Shown here in pieces: positions 25,110 to 34,238 of a stretch of DNA of 64,000 nucleotides. Position numbers and translations under genes: made by a program. The stretch is from assembly GCF_002042965.1 (NCBI RefSeq), contig NZ_MZNT01000018.1:62001-126000 (forward strand). The letters are read 5' to 3'. The first letter of the stretch is position 1. Each line of letters starts with the position of its first letter. This DNA comes from Paenibacillus sp. 32352 (GTDB lineage Bacteria; Bacillota; Bacilli; Paenibacillales; NBRC-103111). The notes beneath the pieces were generated by a model. It saw only the letters and a list, made by a program, of their open reading frames with translations, was not told the origin of the DNA and did no database searches.

Positions 25110-25156
25110 TATAGTGTGAAGAAACAATCATTCTTACCGGGAGGGGTAACAACGTT

Positions 25157-25450
25157 ATGGCGGAAACGTACCGCAAGTCCAAAATCGAACATTATCTTGA
25201 TCGGTTGCTCGTGCGCAAGCAAGCGCTGATAAGGCAGCTGGAGCTCCATGAGCTTGAGCAGTCAAAGGAATTTATCCGCGGACAGCTTGCAGCAACAGAC
25301 ATGATTATTTGGGAGCTTGCGGTTGAGTTCGATTTAACCGACCAACTAATCGAAGGGGGAAGAGGAAATGTCAGCGAACGTTGTGCAAAAAAGTCAATCG
25401 GAGCCCACACTTCCGCATCACTCCAGGGCCACTCGGCTCCAACTAATTAG
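25157..25450 (+). CDS. Small cytosolic helical protein upstream of yitT-type gene, unknown
   Basis: 97 residues from the ATG at 25157 behind GGGAGGGG. The first ~65 residues are helical and charged (KIEHYLDRLLVRKQALIRQLELHELEQ). The last ~25 (GAHTSASLQGHSAPTN) come from the 83 bp overlap with the following gene and look non-folded. The good ribosome site and promoter support a real gene. No family recognised. Confidence 0.6.
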   Translation: MAETYRKSKIEHYLDRLLVRKQALIRQLELHELEQSKEFIRGQLAATDMIIWELAVEFDLTDQLIEGGRGNVSERCAKKSIGAHTSASLQGHSAPTN

Positions 25451-26273
25451 AAGAGCTTTTTTCATGCTCCTGGGGGCAGCCTTAGTTTCTGTAGGACTAG
25501 AAATATTTTTAGTGCCGAATAATATTATTGACGGCGGTGTCGTAGGGATATCGATTATTTTGTCCCATCTTACCGGAATTCCGCTTGGTGTCTTTTTACT
25601 GCTGGTTAACATGCCGTTTTTGTTTCTAGGCTATAAGCAAATCGGAAAAACCTTCGCAATTTCCACTTTGATCAGCGTATTCTTCATGTCCGTCGGGACA
25701 TGGCTGCTTCATCCTGTGCCACCGCTTACTATTGATCCACTGCTTGCGGCAGTGTTCGGCGGCATTATCGTCGGGATAGGCGTAGGGATGGTAATCCGTT
25801 CCGGCGGCTCTCTCGATGGCACGGAAATCGTTGCAATTCTCCTCAACAAGAAAACTCCATTTTCCGTAGGCGAAGTCGTTATGTTCTTCAACCTGTTTAT
25901 TCTCGGCAGCGCAGGCTTCGTGTTCGGCTGGGATCATGCCATGTACTCTTTGATCGCTTATTATATTGCTTATAAAATGATCGACATCACCATTGAAGGC
26001 TTCGACGAATCCAAATCGGTTTGGATCATCAGCGATAATTACAAGGCTATCGGGGATGCGCTGCTCAGCCGTCTGGGCCGGGGCGTAACCTATTTGAACG
26101 GGGAAGGCGGATTTTCCGGCGGGGAAAAGAAGGTCATCTTCTGCATTATTACCCGGCTGGAGGAAGCCAAGCTGAAATCGATCGTAGAGGACCACGACCA
26201 GAACGCGTTCTTAGCCATCGGCAATATCCATGACGTCAAGGGCGGTCGGTTCAAGAAAAAGGATATTCACTAG
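25368..26273 (+). CDS. YitT-family membrane protein (DUF161/DUF2179)
   Basis: 301 residues from the ATG at 25368 behind an AAGGGGGAAGAGGA site. Five hydrophobic helices with the family motif VPNNIIDGGVVGIS and GGSLDGTEIVA. A C-terminal cytosolic DUF2179 domain (about 220-295) contains GRGVTYLNGEGGFSG. Widespread in Bacilli; function not settled, with transport or channel roles suggested. The preceding small gene overlaps its start and dctB follows after 48 bp, so the three may form one transcript. Confidence 0.88.
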   Translation: MSANVVQKSQSEPTLPHHSRATRLQLIRRAFFMLLGAALVSVGLEIFLVPNNIIDGGVVGISIILSHLTGIPLGVFLLLVNMPFLFLGYKQIGKTFAISTLISVFFMSVGTWLLHPVPPLTIDPLLAAVFGGIIVGIGVGMVIRSGGSLDGTEIVAILLNKKTPFSVGEVVMFFNLFILGSAGFVFGWDHAMYSLIAYYIAYKMIDITIEGFDESKSVWIISDNYKAIGDALLSRLGRGVTYLNGEGGFSGGEKKVIFCIITRLEEAKLKSIVEDHDQNAFLAIGNIHDVKGGRFKKKDIH

Positions 26274-26321
26274 CGAAGCAGCGGTCTATCGTATCTAAAA
26301 CGGGAAGCAAGGAGTCGCATC

Positions 26322-27404
26322 ATGAGATCCTATTGGAGTATCGCGCTGATGGTTGCCGCGGGAATGGCTGCGGCGGTGCTGATAGGGTTTTACCCTATGC
26401 TGTCGCAAGCGCCGGCTGCCTATGATGATGAGCAGGAAGGGTTCGATACCCAGCTTGTGATCAAGTTCAGCCATGTCGTCGCGGAGAATACCCCCAAGGG
26501 GCTGGCTGCTCAGGAATTTGCAAGACTGGTGAAGGAGAAGACAAACGATCGTGTCAAGGTAGAGGTTTATCCGAACGGGGTGCTTTATTCGGAGGTGGAT
26601 GAGATCGATGCGCTGCAGCAGGGCAGCGTACAGATGATCGCTCCGTCCTTCCCGAACCTGTCGGAATTGCTGCCATCGTGGATGGCTCTCGATTTGCCCT
26701 TCGCTTTTCCAACCAATGAAGCGGTGCAGGAAGCCTTTCAGGGGGAGATCGGATCGACGCTATTCGGACAGCTGGAGCGGGTTAACATGGTGGGCATGGC
26801 GTTTTGGGGCAACGGATTCAAGCAGCTTACAAGTAACATTGGGCCGATCGTTCATCCTTCGGACCTAAGGGGTCAGCATTTTCGGACGATGCGCAGCAAG
26901 CTGTTGGACGCGGAATTTCGTTTGTTTGATATGCGGACGACGGAGATGCCGTTTAATCAAGTGTACCGTAATCTTGAGAACGGCACTGTGGATGGTGGCG
27001 AAAATTCGATCTCCAATATTTACACGAAAAAGTTTTACCAGGTTCAAAAGTATTTGACGATCAGCAACCATGGTTATCTCGGCTATGCCGTCCTGATGAA
27101 CCGGACATTCTGGAAGAAGCTCCCCGCCGACATACAGCAGCAGATTGAAGAGGCAATGGAGGAGACGACGGAATGGGCCAACCAGAACGCCATTCTAATG
27201 AATCAAAAGCAGCTTGAGGAAATCAGGAACGAATCCCGGATACAGATATACACATTGAGCCCGGAGGAGCGTAAAGAGTGGATGAACGCATGGGAGCCGA
27301 TCTATACCCAGTATGAATCTTATATCGGGACTGAGCTTATCAAGAAGATCAGGAAGCTTCAGCAAAAATACAGCGAATATGCTCCGGCGCCGGCAGCTTC
27401 ATAG
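26322..27404 (+). CDS. dctB: DctB-like C4-dicarboxylate binding protein (TRAP DctP fold)
   Basis: 360 residues. An N-terminal uncleaved-looking helix (about 6-28) anchors a DctP-type binding domain beginning FDTQLVIKFSHVVAENTPKG. The domain carries the conserved Arg in RTMRSKLLDAEF and the motif ENSISNIYTKKFYQVQ. No TRAP permease genes (dctQ, dctM) are nearby. In B. subtilis the orphan DctB serves as extracellular co-sensor for DctS in controlling the dicarboxylate carrier. The presence of dctS, dctR and dctA within 8 kb fits that role. Confidence 0.85.
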   Translation: MRSYWSIALMVAAGMAAAVLIGFYPMLSQAPAAYDDEQEGFDTQLVIKFSHVVAENTPKGLAAQEFARLVKEKTNDRVKVEVYPNGVLYSEVDEIDALQQGSVQMIAPSFPNLSELLPSWMALDLPFAFPTNEAVQEAFQGEIGSTLFGQLERVNMVGMAFWGNGFKQLTSNIGPIVHPSDLRGQHFRTMRSKLLDAEFRLFDMRTTEMPFNQVYRNLENGTVDGGENSISNIYTKKFYQVQKYLTISNHGYLGYAVLMNRTFWKKLPADIQQQIEEAMEETTEWANQNAILMNQKQLEEIRNESRIQIYTLSPEERKEWMNAWEPIYTQYESYIGTELIKKIRKLQQKYSEYAPAPAAS

Positions 27405-27427
27405 GTTCAGCCCTCGTGCCGCAAAAA

Positions 27428-27456
27428 GTCAGACCGCTCTGTCGGCTGGCTTTTTT
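27428..27456 (+). terminator. Terminator after dctB
   Basis: GTCAGACCG (27428-27436) pairs with CGGCTGGC (27443-27450), with one bulge, then T6. Confidence 0.7.
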
Positions 27457-27675
27457 GGGGCTTCCGCGAAAGGTATGGAATCCAGGGCCCGCTGCAAGCC
27501 CTATACCTGAACTTTATGCTTTAATTTCTGTCAAAATATACGTAATTAACATAGCATAAGCTTTGCTTATGGATTTGATAAGCAGTTTTTGGTTGTAAAT
27601 AACGAACTTCTGCGATATAGTACAACTAATTCGATATGAAATAACGCAATAATAGATAGAACAGGGAGAGAAGAG

Positions 27676-28482
27676 ATGCGCAGGTTGGAAGGGAAACGGA
27701 TAGCGATCACCGGGCCGAGAAAGGCCGCGGAAATGAGCGTGATCGTCGAGAAGATGGGAGGCGTCCCGCTGGTACGTCCGGCGCAAGGCACAGTGGCGCT
27801 TGAGCAGGAGAAGGTGGGAGCCCAGTTAAAGAAGCTGCTGGAGGAAGGCAGCGACTGGATTATTTTCACCACCGGAGCCGGTACGGAGCTGTTGTACCAA
27901 ACGGCCGAGAGCATCGGTGTGGCCGATGCATTTTTGGACTGTCTGCGCCAAACGAATATCGCCGCGCGCGGCTACAAAACGGTAAAATACTTAAAAACGC
28001 TCGGTCTGACACCCAAGGTTCGGGATGACGACGGAACGACGAGAGGAATCGTCCGGGCGCTTCAGCCGTATCCGATGCAAGGGCAGCGCGTAGCGCTTCA
28101 GCTGTACGGCGATCATGCTCCACAGCTGGTCCATTGGCTCAAGGAGCAGGGAGCCGAATATTATGAGATTCTGCCTTATTTGCACGTTCCCCCTGAACTG
28201 GGTGTGGTGGATACGCTTCTCACCGAAATCGTAAGAGGAGAAGTGGATGCGGTGACCTTCACAAGCACCCCGCAAGTTCGCTTCCTGATGCGCTACGCTC
28301 GGGAAAAGGGGCTGGAGGAGTCGATCCTCGAGGCCTTCCGGGAGAATACGGTAGCCGTAGCCGTCGGGAAGGTGACGGCCGAAGCGCTTCGTGATGAGGG
28401 GATCGAGCGGGTCGTGGCGCCCGAGGAAGAGAGAATGGGCAGCATGATGGTTGCTCTGGCGCAGTATTACGAGCAAGAATAG
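27676..28482 (+). CDS. Uroporphyrinogen-III synthase family protein (HemD-like)
   Basis: 268 residues with the two-lobed HemD fold: N-terminal LEGKRIAITGPRKAAEM, the hinge region DWIIFTTGAGTELLY, and a second lobe with VDAVTFTSTPQVRFLM and TVAVAVGKVTAEAL. HemD closes the tetrapyrrole ring in heme, siroheme and B12 synthesis in the cytosol. No other hem, cob or nas gene is adjacent. It may be an accessory copy rather than the main hem-operon enzyme. The 271 bp before it holds a short CATAAG/CTTATG hairpin (27555-27571) and no visible gene. Confidence 0.8.
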   Translation: MRRLEGKRIAITGPRKAAEMSVIVEKMGGVPLVRPAQGTVALEQEKVGAQLKKLLEEGSDWIIFTTGAGTELLYQTAESIGVADAFLDCLRQTNIAARGYKTVKYLKTLGLTPKVRDDDGTTRGIVRALQPYPMQGQRVALQLYGDHAPQLVHWLKEQGAEYYEILPYLHVPPELGVVDTLLTEIVRGEVDAVTFTSTPQVRFLMRYAREKGLEESILEAFRENTVAVAVGKVTAEALRDEGIERVVAPEEERMGSMMVALAQYYEQE

Positions 28483-28514
28483 TATTGCGCCGCATGGTTT
28501 GGTCAAAACTAAAG

Positions 28515-28557
28515 GGTATGGTATACTTTTCCTACAAAGTGACCATACCTTTTTTTG
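28515..28557 (+). terminator. Terminator after the HemD-like gene
   Basis: GGTATGGT (28515-28522) and ACCATACC (28542-28549) followed by T8. Confidence 0.85.
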
Positions 28558-28605
28558 CCGTGACTCCGCCATGTGCGGCCATTCTTTTTTTCTTTTGGAG
28601 GCCTA

Positions 28606-29589
28606 ATGAATACCATTCCTGTAGTGCAGCTTCGAGATGTAACCAAACGCATCGGCTCCAAGACGATTGTCGACCATTTATCGTTTGATGTCCTTCCGGG
28701 AGAAGTGTTTGGCTTCCTCGGGCCTAACGGGGCCGGCAAAACAACGACCATTCGGGTGATGGTCGGGCTGATGTCCTTGTCCGTCGGGGAAGTGCTGATC
28801 AAAGGCCTCAGCATCAAGAGCCGGTTTGAAGAGGCGATGATGCATGTTGGCGCTATTGTAGAAAACCCGGAATTTTATAAGTTTATGACCGGCTACCAGA
28901 ACCTGCAGCATTTTGCCCGGATGATTCCGGGAATTACGGAAGAGCGGCTGCAGGAAGTGATTTCGCTGGTTAAGCTGGAGCACCGAATTCACGACAAGGT
29001 GAAAACCTATTCGCTCGGGATGAGGCAGCGTTTGGGCGTAGCCCAAGCCATTCTGCACCGTCCCTCCGTATTGATTTTGGATGAGCCGACGAATGGCCTA
29101 GATCCCGAAGGCATAAGAGAGCTGAGGGATTATTTGCGCCGGCTGTCGCAGAAGGAAGGCATCGCCATTATCGTATCGAGCCATCTGCTGTCGGAGATGG
29201 AGCTGATGTGCGACCGGGTCGCCATCATTCAGAACGGAAGGCTGCTGGATGTCCGATCCTTCAAGGAGGCACAATCGGGGCCCGGCATGCTGGAAGTGGT
29301 GCTGGAGGTTGACCGTCCGGATGAGGCGGCGAGAGCGGCATCCGATCTGTTAGGAGAAGGGCACGTACAACCGTATGCAGCCTCACCGTCTGAGAACGGC
29401 GGTGCCGAAGAAGGAGCTTCTGCCAAGACGGACGGGATCTTGACGGTACAGCTCGGCAGCCGGGAGGAGATTGCCAAGCTCAATGAGCGTCTGGTCTCTG
29501 CAGGGATTCGCGTATACGGAATCCGTACCCAGAACAAATCTCTGGAAGAGCAGTTCCTGGAGGTAACAAGGGGGAATCAGATTGTCTAA
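28606..29589 (+). CDS. ABC transporter ATP-binding protein (ABC-2 exporter)
   Basis: 327 residues from the ATG at 28606, with TTGGAGG 5-6 bp upstream. Walker A GPNGAGKTTT is near 39, the signature is YSLGMRQRLG, Walker B is VLILDEPTNGLDP, and the H-loop is IIVSSHLLSEME. The C-terminal ~100 residues form the accessory domain common to BcrA/bacitracin-resistance-like and NatA-like ATPases. Its stop overlaps the permease start by 8 bp. Export substrate not predictable; no sensor kinase is linked. Confidence 0.9.
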   Translation: MNTIPVVQLRDVTKRIGSKTIVDHLSFDVLPGEVFGFLGPNGAGKTTTIRVMVGLMSLSVGEVLIKGLSIKSRFEEAMMHVGAIVENPEFYKFMTGYQNLQHFARMIPGITEERLQEVISLVKLEHRIHDKVKTYSLGMRQRLGVAQAILHRPSVLILDEPTNGLDPEGIRELRDYLRRLSQKEGIAIIVSSHLLSEMELMCDRVAIIQNGRLLDVRSFKEAQSGPGMLEVVLEVDRPDEAARAASDLLGEGHVQPYAASPSENGGAEEGASAKTDGILTVQLGSREEIAKLNERLVSAGIRVYGIRTQNKSLEEQFLEVTRGNQIV

Positions 29590-30352
29590 TTTTTTGAATC
29601 TCGTCCGAAACGAACAAATGAAAATATACAGCCGGCTTCGCACATGGATCATGCTCGGAATCATTCTGATTTTCGTCGTTTCAATGGCGTTTATGCTCAA
29701 ATATGTCATTGAGAGCGGAATAGACCATGCATTCTCTTTCATGGTGATGTCCACGGGCTTAAGCTGGCTGGTGTTCCTGTTTTCGATTATTATCGCGGGA
29801 GATATCGTCGCTTCCGAATTTACATGGGGGACCATTAAGCTCCTGCTTATCCGCCCGGCAACAAGAAGCAAAATTTTGGCTTCCAAGTACGTATCTGTAG
29901 TACTTGCATTAACCGCCTTTACGCTGTTTTTGCTCATCATATCCTATTTTGTCGGCCTGCTGTTTTTCGGCTTGAGCGGAGCTGCATCCGATGCGGAGTC
30001 CTTCCCGCGCATTATGCAGGCCTACGGCATCAAGTGGATTGACCAGCTCATGTACGTGACGCTGGCATTCATGATTTCGGCCGCCTTCCGCAGCAGCTCG
30101 CTTGCTATCGGGTTATCCATCTGCTTAATGCCTACGGCCGATACGATCGTGATGGTGCTCGCCCAGTTCAAATATACCTGGGTCAAATACATCCTATTCG
30201 CGAATACGAACTTATCGCCTTATCTGCTGGGGGGCAAACCTCCGGTTGCCGGCATGACGCTGGGGTTTTCGGTTACCATGCTTATTCTTTACTGGCTATT
30301 GTTCTATGCTGTGTCCTGGCTCCTGTTTACCAAAAGGGACGTAGCGGGTTAG
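29582..30352 (+). CDS. ABC-2 type transporter permease
   Basis: 256 residues from a TTG start at 29582 behind AAGGGGG. Six hydrophobic helices; the second segment has SWLVFLFSIIIAGDIVASEFTWGTIKLLLIRP, the characteristic ABC-2 permease motif (EFTWGT followed by a basic stretch). Partner of the overlapping ATPase. Followed by terminator-like hairpins at 30378-30425. Confidence 0.88.
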   Translation: MSNFLNLVRNEQMKIYSRLRTWIMLGIILIFVVSMAFMLKYVIESGIDHAFSFMVMSTGLSWLVFLFSIIIAGDIVASEFTWGTIKLLLIRPATRSKILASKYVSVVLALTAFTLFLLIISYFVGLLFFGLSGAASDAESFPRIMQAYGIKWIDQLMYVTLAFMISAAFRSSSLAIGLSICLMPTADTIVMVLAQFKYTWVKYILFANTNLSPYLLGGKPPVAGMTLGFSVTMLILYWLLFYAVSWLLFTKRDVAG

Positions 30353-30377
30353 CTTGACTCCATAACATTGTTTAAAG

Positions 30378-30425
30378 CAGCTAGGCAAACAGCGCTCTTG
30401 AAGCGTAAATGCCCTGGCTGTTTTT
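30378..30425 (+). terminator. Terminator of the ABC-2 exporter operon
   Basis: CAGCTAGG (30378-30385) pairs with CCTGGCTG (30413-30420, one G-U), then T5. Confidence 0.65.
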
Positions 30426-30524
30426 ATATGGCAATACCTATATTAAAGAAGAGAAGTAATATCATCGGCACCTTAACAGGGTGATGGTAACGTATATCAG
30501 TAAAATTATATTAATTGTACCGCT

Positions 30525-30553
30525 CCCCCACATCATTAGGTGTGGGGGTTTTT
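30525..30553 (+). terminator. Orphan intrinsic terminator
   Basis: CCCCCACA (30525-30532) and TGTGGGGG (30541-30548) form a perfect stem followed by T5. The exporter operon already has a terminator 100 bp earlier. What this one ends is unclear: read-through, or a short untranslated RNA starting within 30430-30520. Confidence 0.8.
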
Positions 30554-30626
30554 CTTCAAATTCGAATGGCCAAACCCGGAAATGGGGAAATCAAAGATGA
30601 TATGAGTCGTACTATTATTACTTTCG

Positions 30627-30794
30627 ATGATAGTCTACTGTGTTATTGCTCTTATGATGCAGTTCGTTGAACTATTTATAAGTGATATGGTTCACGTTAG
30701 CAAGTTCATTCACATGCCGAAAGAGGAGGCGGGGGCTCAAATTATCTTGGAATTTGTAAAGTATCATCGTGACGAAGAATTCCATTCACTGTAA
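30627..30794 (+). CDS. Possible 55-residue membrane micro-protein
   Basis: An ATG at 30627 opens 55 codons: a hydrophobic first third (MIVYCVIALMMQFVELFI), then a polar tail with HMPKEEAGAQIILEF and a charged end. No good ribosome site is visible and the AT-rich composition makes chance frames common. It lies 46 bp before the DUF6843-like gene on the same strand. It may be a remnant of a longer gene. Weak call. Confidence 0.25.
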   Translation: MIVYCVIALMMQFVELFISDMVHVSKFIHMPKEEAGAQIILEFVKYHRDEEFHSL

Positions 30795-30840
30795 GCTTTC
30801 GATATACTAAGTGGTAATTCGCTAAGGAAAGGATGAAATT

Positions 30841-31308
30841 ATGTTAAATAGGGGGAGATATTCCAATTTTTTTATTATATTCATCATTGCAATAGTAACG
30901 GTTTGCATTGTGGCAGTCGGACTTTTTTTATTAAACCAATCCACAGAGAATCCTACACATAAGTTCTTATTGACAAAAGGGTTTACAGGATGGGTTGAGG
31001 TTACATACGAACAACCCGGTTCTCCTGCTTTAAAAGAAGAGGGTGGCACTTTAATCTATGAGGTCCCGCCATCTGGGAAAGTAATGACTTCAAGCAAGAA
31101 TGTTTCAGGGCCAATGGTTTTATTTTATGTTGAGCAAGATGGTCGACAAGTTAAAGTTCCAACAAATGTGCCAATGATCCATGATCAAGGTACATCTGGG
31201 GGAGGGAAAGTTGGATCCGATGGCCAAACGGAAAAAATTCCTGAAAAACTTACCTTCTTTGTAGGAACGGAAGAACAATGGCGAGAAGCGAAGCAAAAAC
31301 GCCCCTGA
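30841..31308 (+). CDS. DUF6843-like membrane-anchored protein
   Basis: 155 residues, with one N-terminal helix (about 10-31) and an exposed domain starting HKFLLTKGFTGWVEVTYEQPGSPAL and including TSSKNVSG. This pattern resembles DUF6843 proteins of Bacilli; function unknown. AAAGGA lies 7 bp before the ATG. The gene and its flanks are clearly AT-richer than the rest of the window, suggesting acquired or fast-evolving DNA. Confidence 0.65.
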   Translation: MLNRGRYSNFFIIFIIAIVTVCIVAVGLFLLNQSTENPTHKFLLTKGFTGWVEVTYEQPGSPALKEEGGTLIYEVPPSGKVMTSSKNVSGPMVLFYVEQDGRQVKVPTNVPMIHDQGTSGGGKVGSDGQTEKIPEKLTFFVGTEEQWREAKQKRP

Positions 31309-31367
31309 AGCTCCGTTAGCTTTGCGCCGCAACGGAGGTACGGGGGAATAAACGGAGGGATAAACAG

Positions 31368-31880
31368 ATGAATAAAAACGGTCAATATCATGTGCGTCCT
31401 TATCAGGCCGAAGATCGGGCAGCTTGCGAGGCTATATTCGATAGTAACACTCCGCTTTACTTTGCATATGAGGAGCGTAAAGATTTTGGTTCTTTTCTCA
31501 ATGAGCTGAAGGTGCCGTATTTCGTCGTGGAAGAAGACGAAGGCGCAATTGTCGCTTGTGGCGGTTACGCGGCAAATAAAGAAGATTATACTGTTGCGGT
31601 GCTTTGCTGGGGCATGGTCCTGCGGGATGTCCATCACCGCGGAATCGGCCGTCAGCTTCTGGCCGAGCGGCTGCGTCGAATTGCGGTCGAATCGCAGTTT
31701 GCCTCGGTGAAGATCGAGACTTCACAATACAGTCGCGGTTTCTTCGAACGTTTCGGATTCATTGCAGGACGTATTGTCCAGAACGGTTTTGCTCCAGGTT
31801 TGGATCTTGTGGAGATGAAACTTGATCTTACTCAGTACAGGATGGAATGTCGCGGCACCCGGGAATGCAGATTTCCTTGA
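31368..31880 (+). CDS. GNAT-family N-acetyltransferase
   Basis: 170 residues. The acetyl-CoA binding motif A is VHHRGIGRQLLAERL, preceded by strand residues AVLCWGMVLRDV. Motif B lies in YSRGFFERFGF. GGAGGG is placed 8 bp before the ATG. The substrate is unknown. It lies 59 bp after the DUF6843-like gene. Confidence 0.85.
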   Translation: MNKNGQYHVRPYQAEDRAACEAIFDSNTPLYFAYEERKDFGSFLNELKVPYFVVEEDEGAIVACGGYAANKEDYTVAVLCWGMVLRDVHHRGIGRQLLAERLRRIAVESQFASVKIETSQYSRGFFERFGFIAGRIVQNGFAPGLDLVEMKLDLTQYRMECRGTRECRFP

Positions 31881-32295
31881 TTTCAAACCGGATCCTTTTC
31901 TTCCCCGCCCTGCTACTTTTAATTGTTTCGAATTGGCTTGTGCCCTATGTAGACTTATTAACTCAATTATCATTGATAGGCAAAAAGCCCATCTTTACCG
32001 TTTATTAACACGGGCCTAATATTCCGATAACGATCCGGAGGTAAGCTTGAACTACAGGGAATGAGAACAAGGCGTAACGGATTCCAAAGGGAATCGTCAG
32101 GAAGCGAGATTCTCATCTTGGACAATCATTTCAAATTTTCATAAAACAAACGATTGGGTGGAGACTCTGAGAAAACCCAAAAGGAAACCGGCGCAGCGTT
32201 TTCGTACGAAAACAGCTTGTTTACTTTTGATTTTCCCAGGGTCTTATTTGCTTATCCCAACGGTGAACGGTTTTTTGGCAAAAGGGGGAAGAGGC
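31881..32295. promoter_or_regulatory. Leader region of the lpl-type ABC operon
   Basis: No gene is supported in 31881-32157. A possible promoter is TTGGAC near 32119 followed 17 bp later by ATAAAA. A GTG at 32158 opens an in-frame N-terminal extension of the permease. The better ribosome site lies at the TTG at 32296, leaving a ~140 nt leader. No T-box or riboswitch core was recognised. Confidence 0.35.
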
Positions 32296-33258
32296 TTGGA
32301 ACATGTACAACCAACCCGGGTACTGGGTACGGCGGCAAGCAAACATAAGCATCGGAGCAGGGCGCTGAGGGCGATCATCCGCCATTGGCAGCTCTATTTG
32401 CTTATCACGCCGGTGCTGGTCTATTTCATCGTATTTCACTATTTTCCTATGTACGGAGTACAGATCGCTTTCAAGGATTTTATAGCTACCAAAGGGATCG
32501 GAGGCAGTCCTTGGGTCGGATTTAAGCATTTTCTCCGATTTTTCGACAGCTACTTCTTCTGGCGGCTGCTGAAAAATACGCTCGGCATTAGCTTATACGA
32601 GCTGGCCGTCGGGTTTCCGGTGCCGATCGTGCTTGCTTTGCTAATTAATGAGGTGCGGCACAGTGGGTTTAAAAGATGGGTGCAGACAGTAACCTATGCG
32701 CCGCACTTCCTGTCTACCGTCGTGCTTGTCGGTCTCGTTATCATGTTCCTGTCACCGACCAGCGGTATCGTCAATACGATGATCCAAGCCTTCGGCGGCG
32801 AGCCGATATCCTTCATGACCAAGCCCGAATGGTTCAAAACGATCTACGTCTTGTCCGGTGTGTGGCAGCAAATGGGCTGGAGCTCGATCATCTATTTGGC
32901 GGCTCTCGCCGGCATTGATCCCGGGCTCCATGAAGCCGCCAAGGTCGACGGGGCAACGCGGCTGCAGCGCATTTGGCACATTAATCTGCCCGGCATTATG
33001 CCGACGGTCGTCATTCTGCTGATCCTGAACATCGGCAGCTTGATGGGGGTCGGATTCGAGAAGGTGTTCCTGATGCAAAATTCGCTCAATAACGAAAGCT
33101 CGGATGTGATTTCTACCTATGTATACCGGAGCGGGCTGCTTGGCTCACAATACAGCTTCGCTGCGGCAGTAGGACTGTTCAACTCCGTTGTTAACTTTAT
33201 CCTGCTGCTGACCGTGAACCGGATCGCTAAGGCAGTGAATCAGGCCAGCTTATGGTGA
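32296..33258 (+). CDS. Sugar ABC transporter permease (LplB/YtcP family)
   Basis: 320 residues from a TTG at 32296 preceded by AGGGGGAAGAGG; this gives the usual family length. The frame opens earlier at a GTG (32158), adding 46 residues without a ribosome site. Six hydrophobic helices. The EAA loop that contacts the ATPase reads HEAAKVDGATRLQRIWHINLPGI. First gene of a permease-permease-binding-protein set for oligo- or polysaccharide import; the ATPase (MsmX type) must be encoded elsewhere. Confidence 0.9.
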   Translation: MEHVQPTRVLGTAASKHKHRSRALRAIIRHWQLYLLITPVLVYFIVFHYFPMYGVQIAFKDFIATKGIGGSPWVGFKHFLRFFDSYFFWRLLKNTLGISLYELAVGFPVPIVLALLINEVRHSGFKRWVQTVTYAPHFLSTVVLVGLVIMFLSPTSGIVNTMIQAFGGEPISFMTKPEWFKTIYVLSGVWQQMGWSSIIYLAALAGIDPGLHEAAKVDGATRLQRIWHINLPGIMPTVVILLILNIGSLMGVGFEKVFLMQNSLNNESSDVISTYVYRSGLLGSQYSFAAAVGLFNSVVNFILLLTVNRIAKAVNQASLW

Positions 33259-33272
33259 AGGGGAGGAGCCTC

Positions 33273-34157
33273 ATGGCAAATGGCAGTATAGGAGACAAGT
33301 GGTTCGAAGCGTTCGTTTACGCATTGTTAGCCGCAGTCACCGTTGTGGTGTTGTATCCGCTCGTATTTGTGCTCAGCGCCTCGATCAGTAATCCCGAGAA
33401 CGTATTGAACGGGGAGATGTGGCTGTGGCCGAAGGACCTGAGCTTTGTCGGCTATCAGAAGGTGCTGGAAAACCAGGATTTGCTTCGAAGCTATTTGAAT
33501 ACGATCATTTACACGGCGGCAGGCACCTCTATCAATCTCGTCATGACGATTATGGCGGCCTATCCGCTCTCGCAAAGAAGCTTTTACGGACGCAACGTCA
33601 TCACGGCGATGCTTGTCTTTACGATGTTTTTCAGCGGCGGCTTAATCCCCTCCTATATGCTGGTCAAGCAGCTCGGAATGCTGAATTCCATGTGGGGGCT
33701 GATCATTCCGGGGGCCGTCTCCGTTTGGAACATCATCATTATGCGCACCTTTTTCCAGAGCAGCATTCCCGGAGAAATTCTGGAGGCCGCGTCTATTGAC
33801 GGCTGCTCGGACTGGAAGACGCTGTGGCGGATCGTGCTGCCCTTGTCGATGCCCATTATGGCGGTTATGGTGCTCTTTTATGCGGTCGGGCACTGGAATG
33901 CGTACTTTAATGCCATGATCTATTTGACGGATCGCAGCTTGTATCCGCTGCAGCTGCTTCTCAGGGAAATTCTCGTTCAAGGTGAAATGGAGCACATGGT
34001 CAATGTAGGGGACAGCTCGCACGCCAAAACGATCATGGATCAGGAGGCAGTCAAATATGCCGTTGTTGTCGTAGCGAATTTGCCGATCCTGCTGCTGTAC
34101 CCGTTTCTGCAAAAATATTTTGTAAAAGGCATTATGATCGGTGCGCTTAAAGGGTGA
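33273..34157 (+). CDS. Sugar ABC transporter permease (LplC/YtcP family)
   Basis: 294 residues from the ATG at 33273 (MANGSIGDKWFEAF), with GGGGAGGAG 6 bp upstream. Six helices and an EAA loop LEAASIDGCSDWKTLWRIVLPLSMP. The C-terminus KYFVKGIMIGALKG is the family hallmark. It lies 14 bp after the first permease gene. Confidence 0.92.
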   Translation: MANGSIGDKWFEAFVYALLAAVTVVVLYPLVFVLSASISNPENVLNGEMWLWPKDLSFVGYQKVLENQDLLRSYLNTIIYTAAGTSINLVMTIMAAYPLSQRSFYGRNVITAMLVFTMFFSGGLIPSYMLVKQLGMLNSMWGLIIPGAVSVWNIIIMRTFFQSSIPGEILEAASIDGCSDWKTLWRIVLPLSMPIMAVMVLFYAVGHWNAYFNAMIYLTDRSLYPLQLLLREILVQGEMEHMVNVGDSSHAKTIMDQEAVKYAVVVVANLPILLLYPFLQKYFVKGIMIGALKG

Positions 34158-34238
34158 ATGCATATTCAACTAAGGCTTTTAAGGGACAGGTTCCCTTTTG
34201 GCATATAGAGAAAAGATTAACGGGGAGGAACTATACGG

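Noticed and set aside
28501..28522. Sigma-B-like promoter GTTTGG-N11-GGGTAT before the ABC-2 operon
   Set aside because: The spacing is too short and the GGGTAT is part of the terminator stem of the preceding gene.
31881..32157. T-box or riboswitch in the lpl-type leader
   Set aside because: No conserved T-box or riboswitch core sequence could be found by eye.
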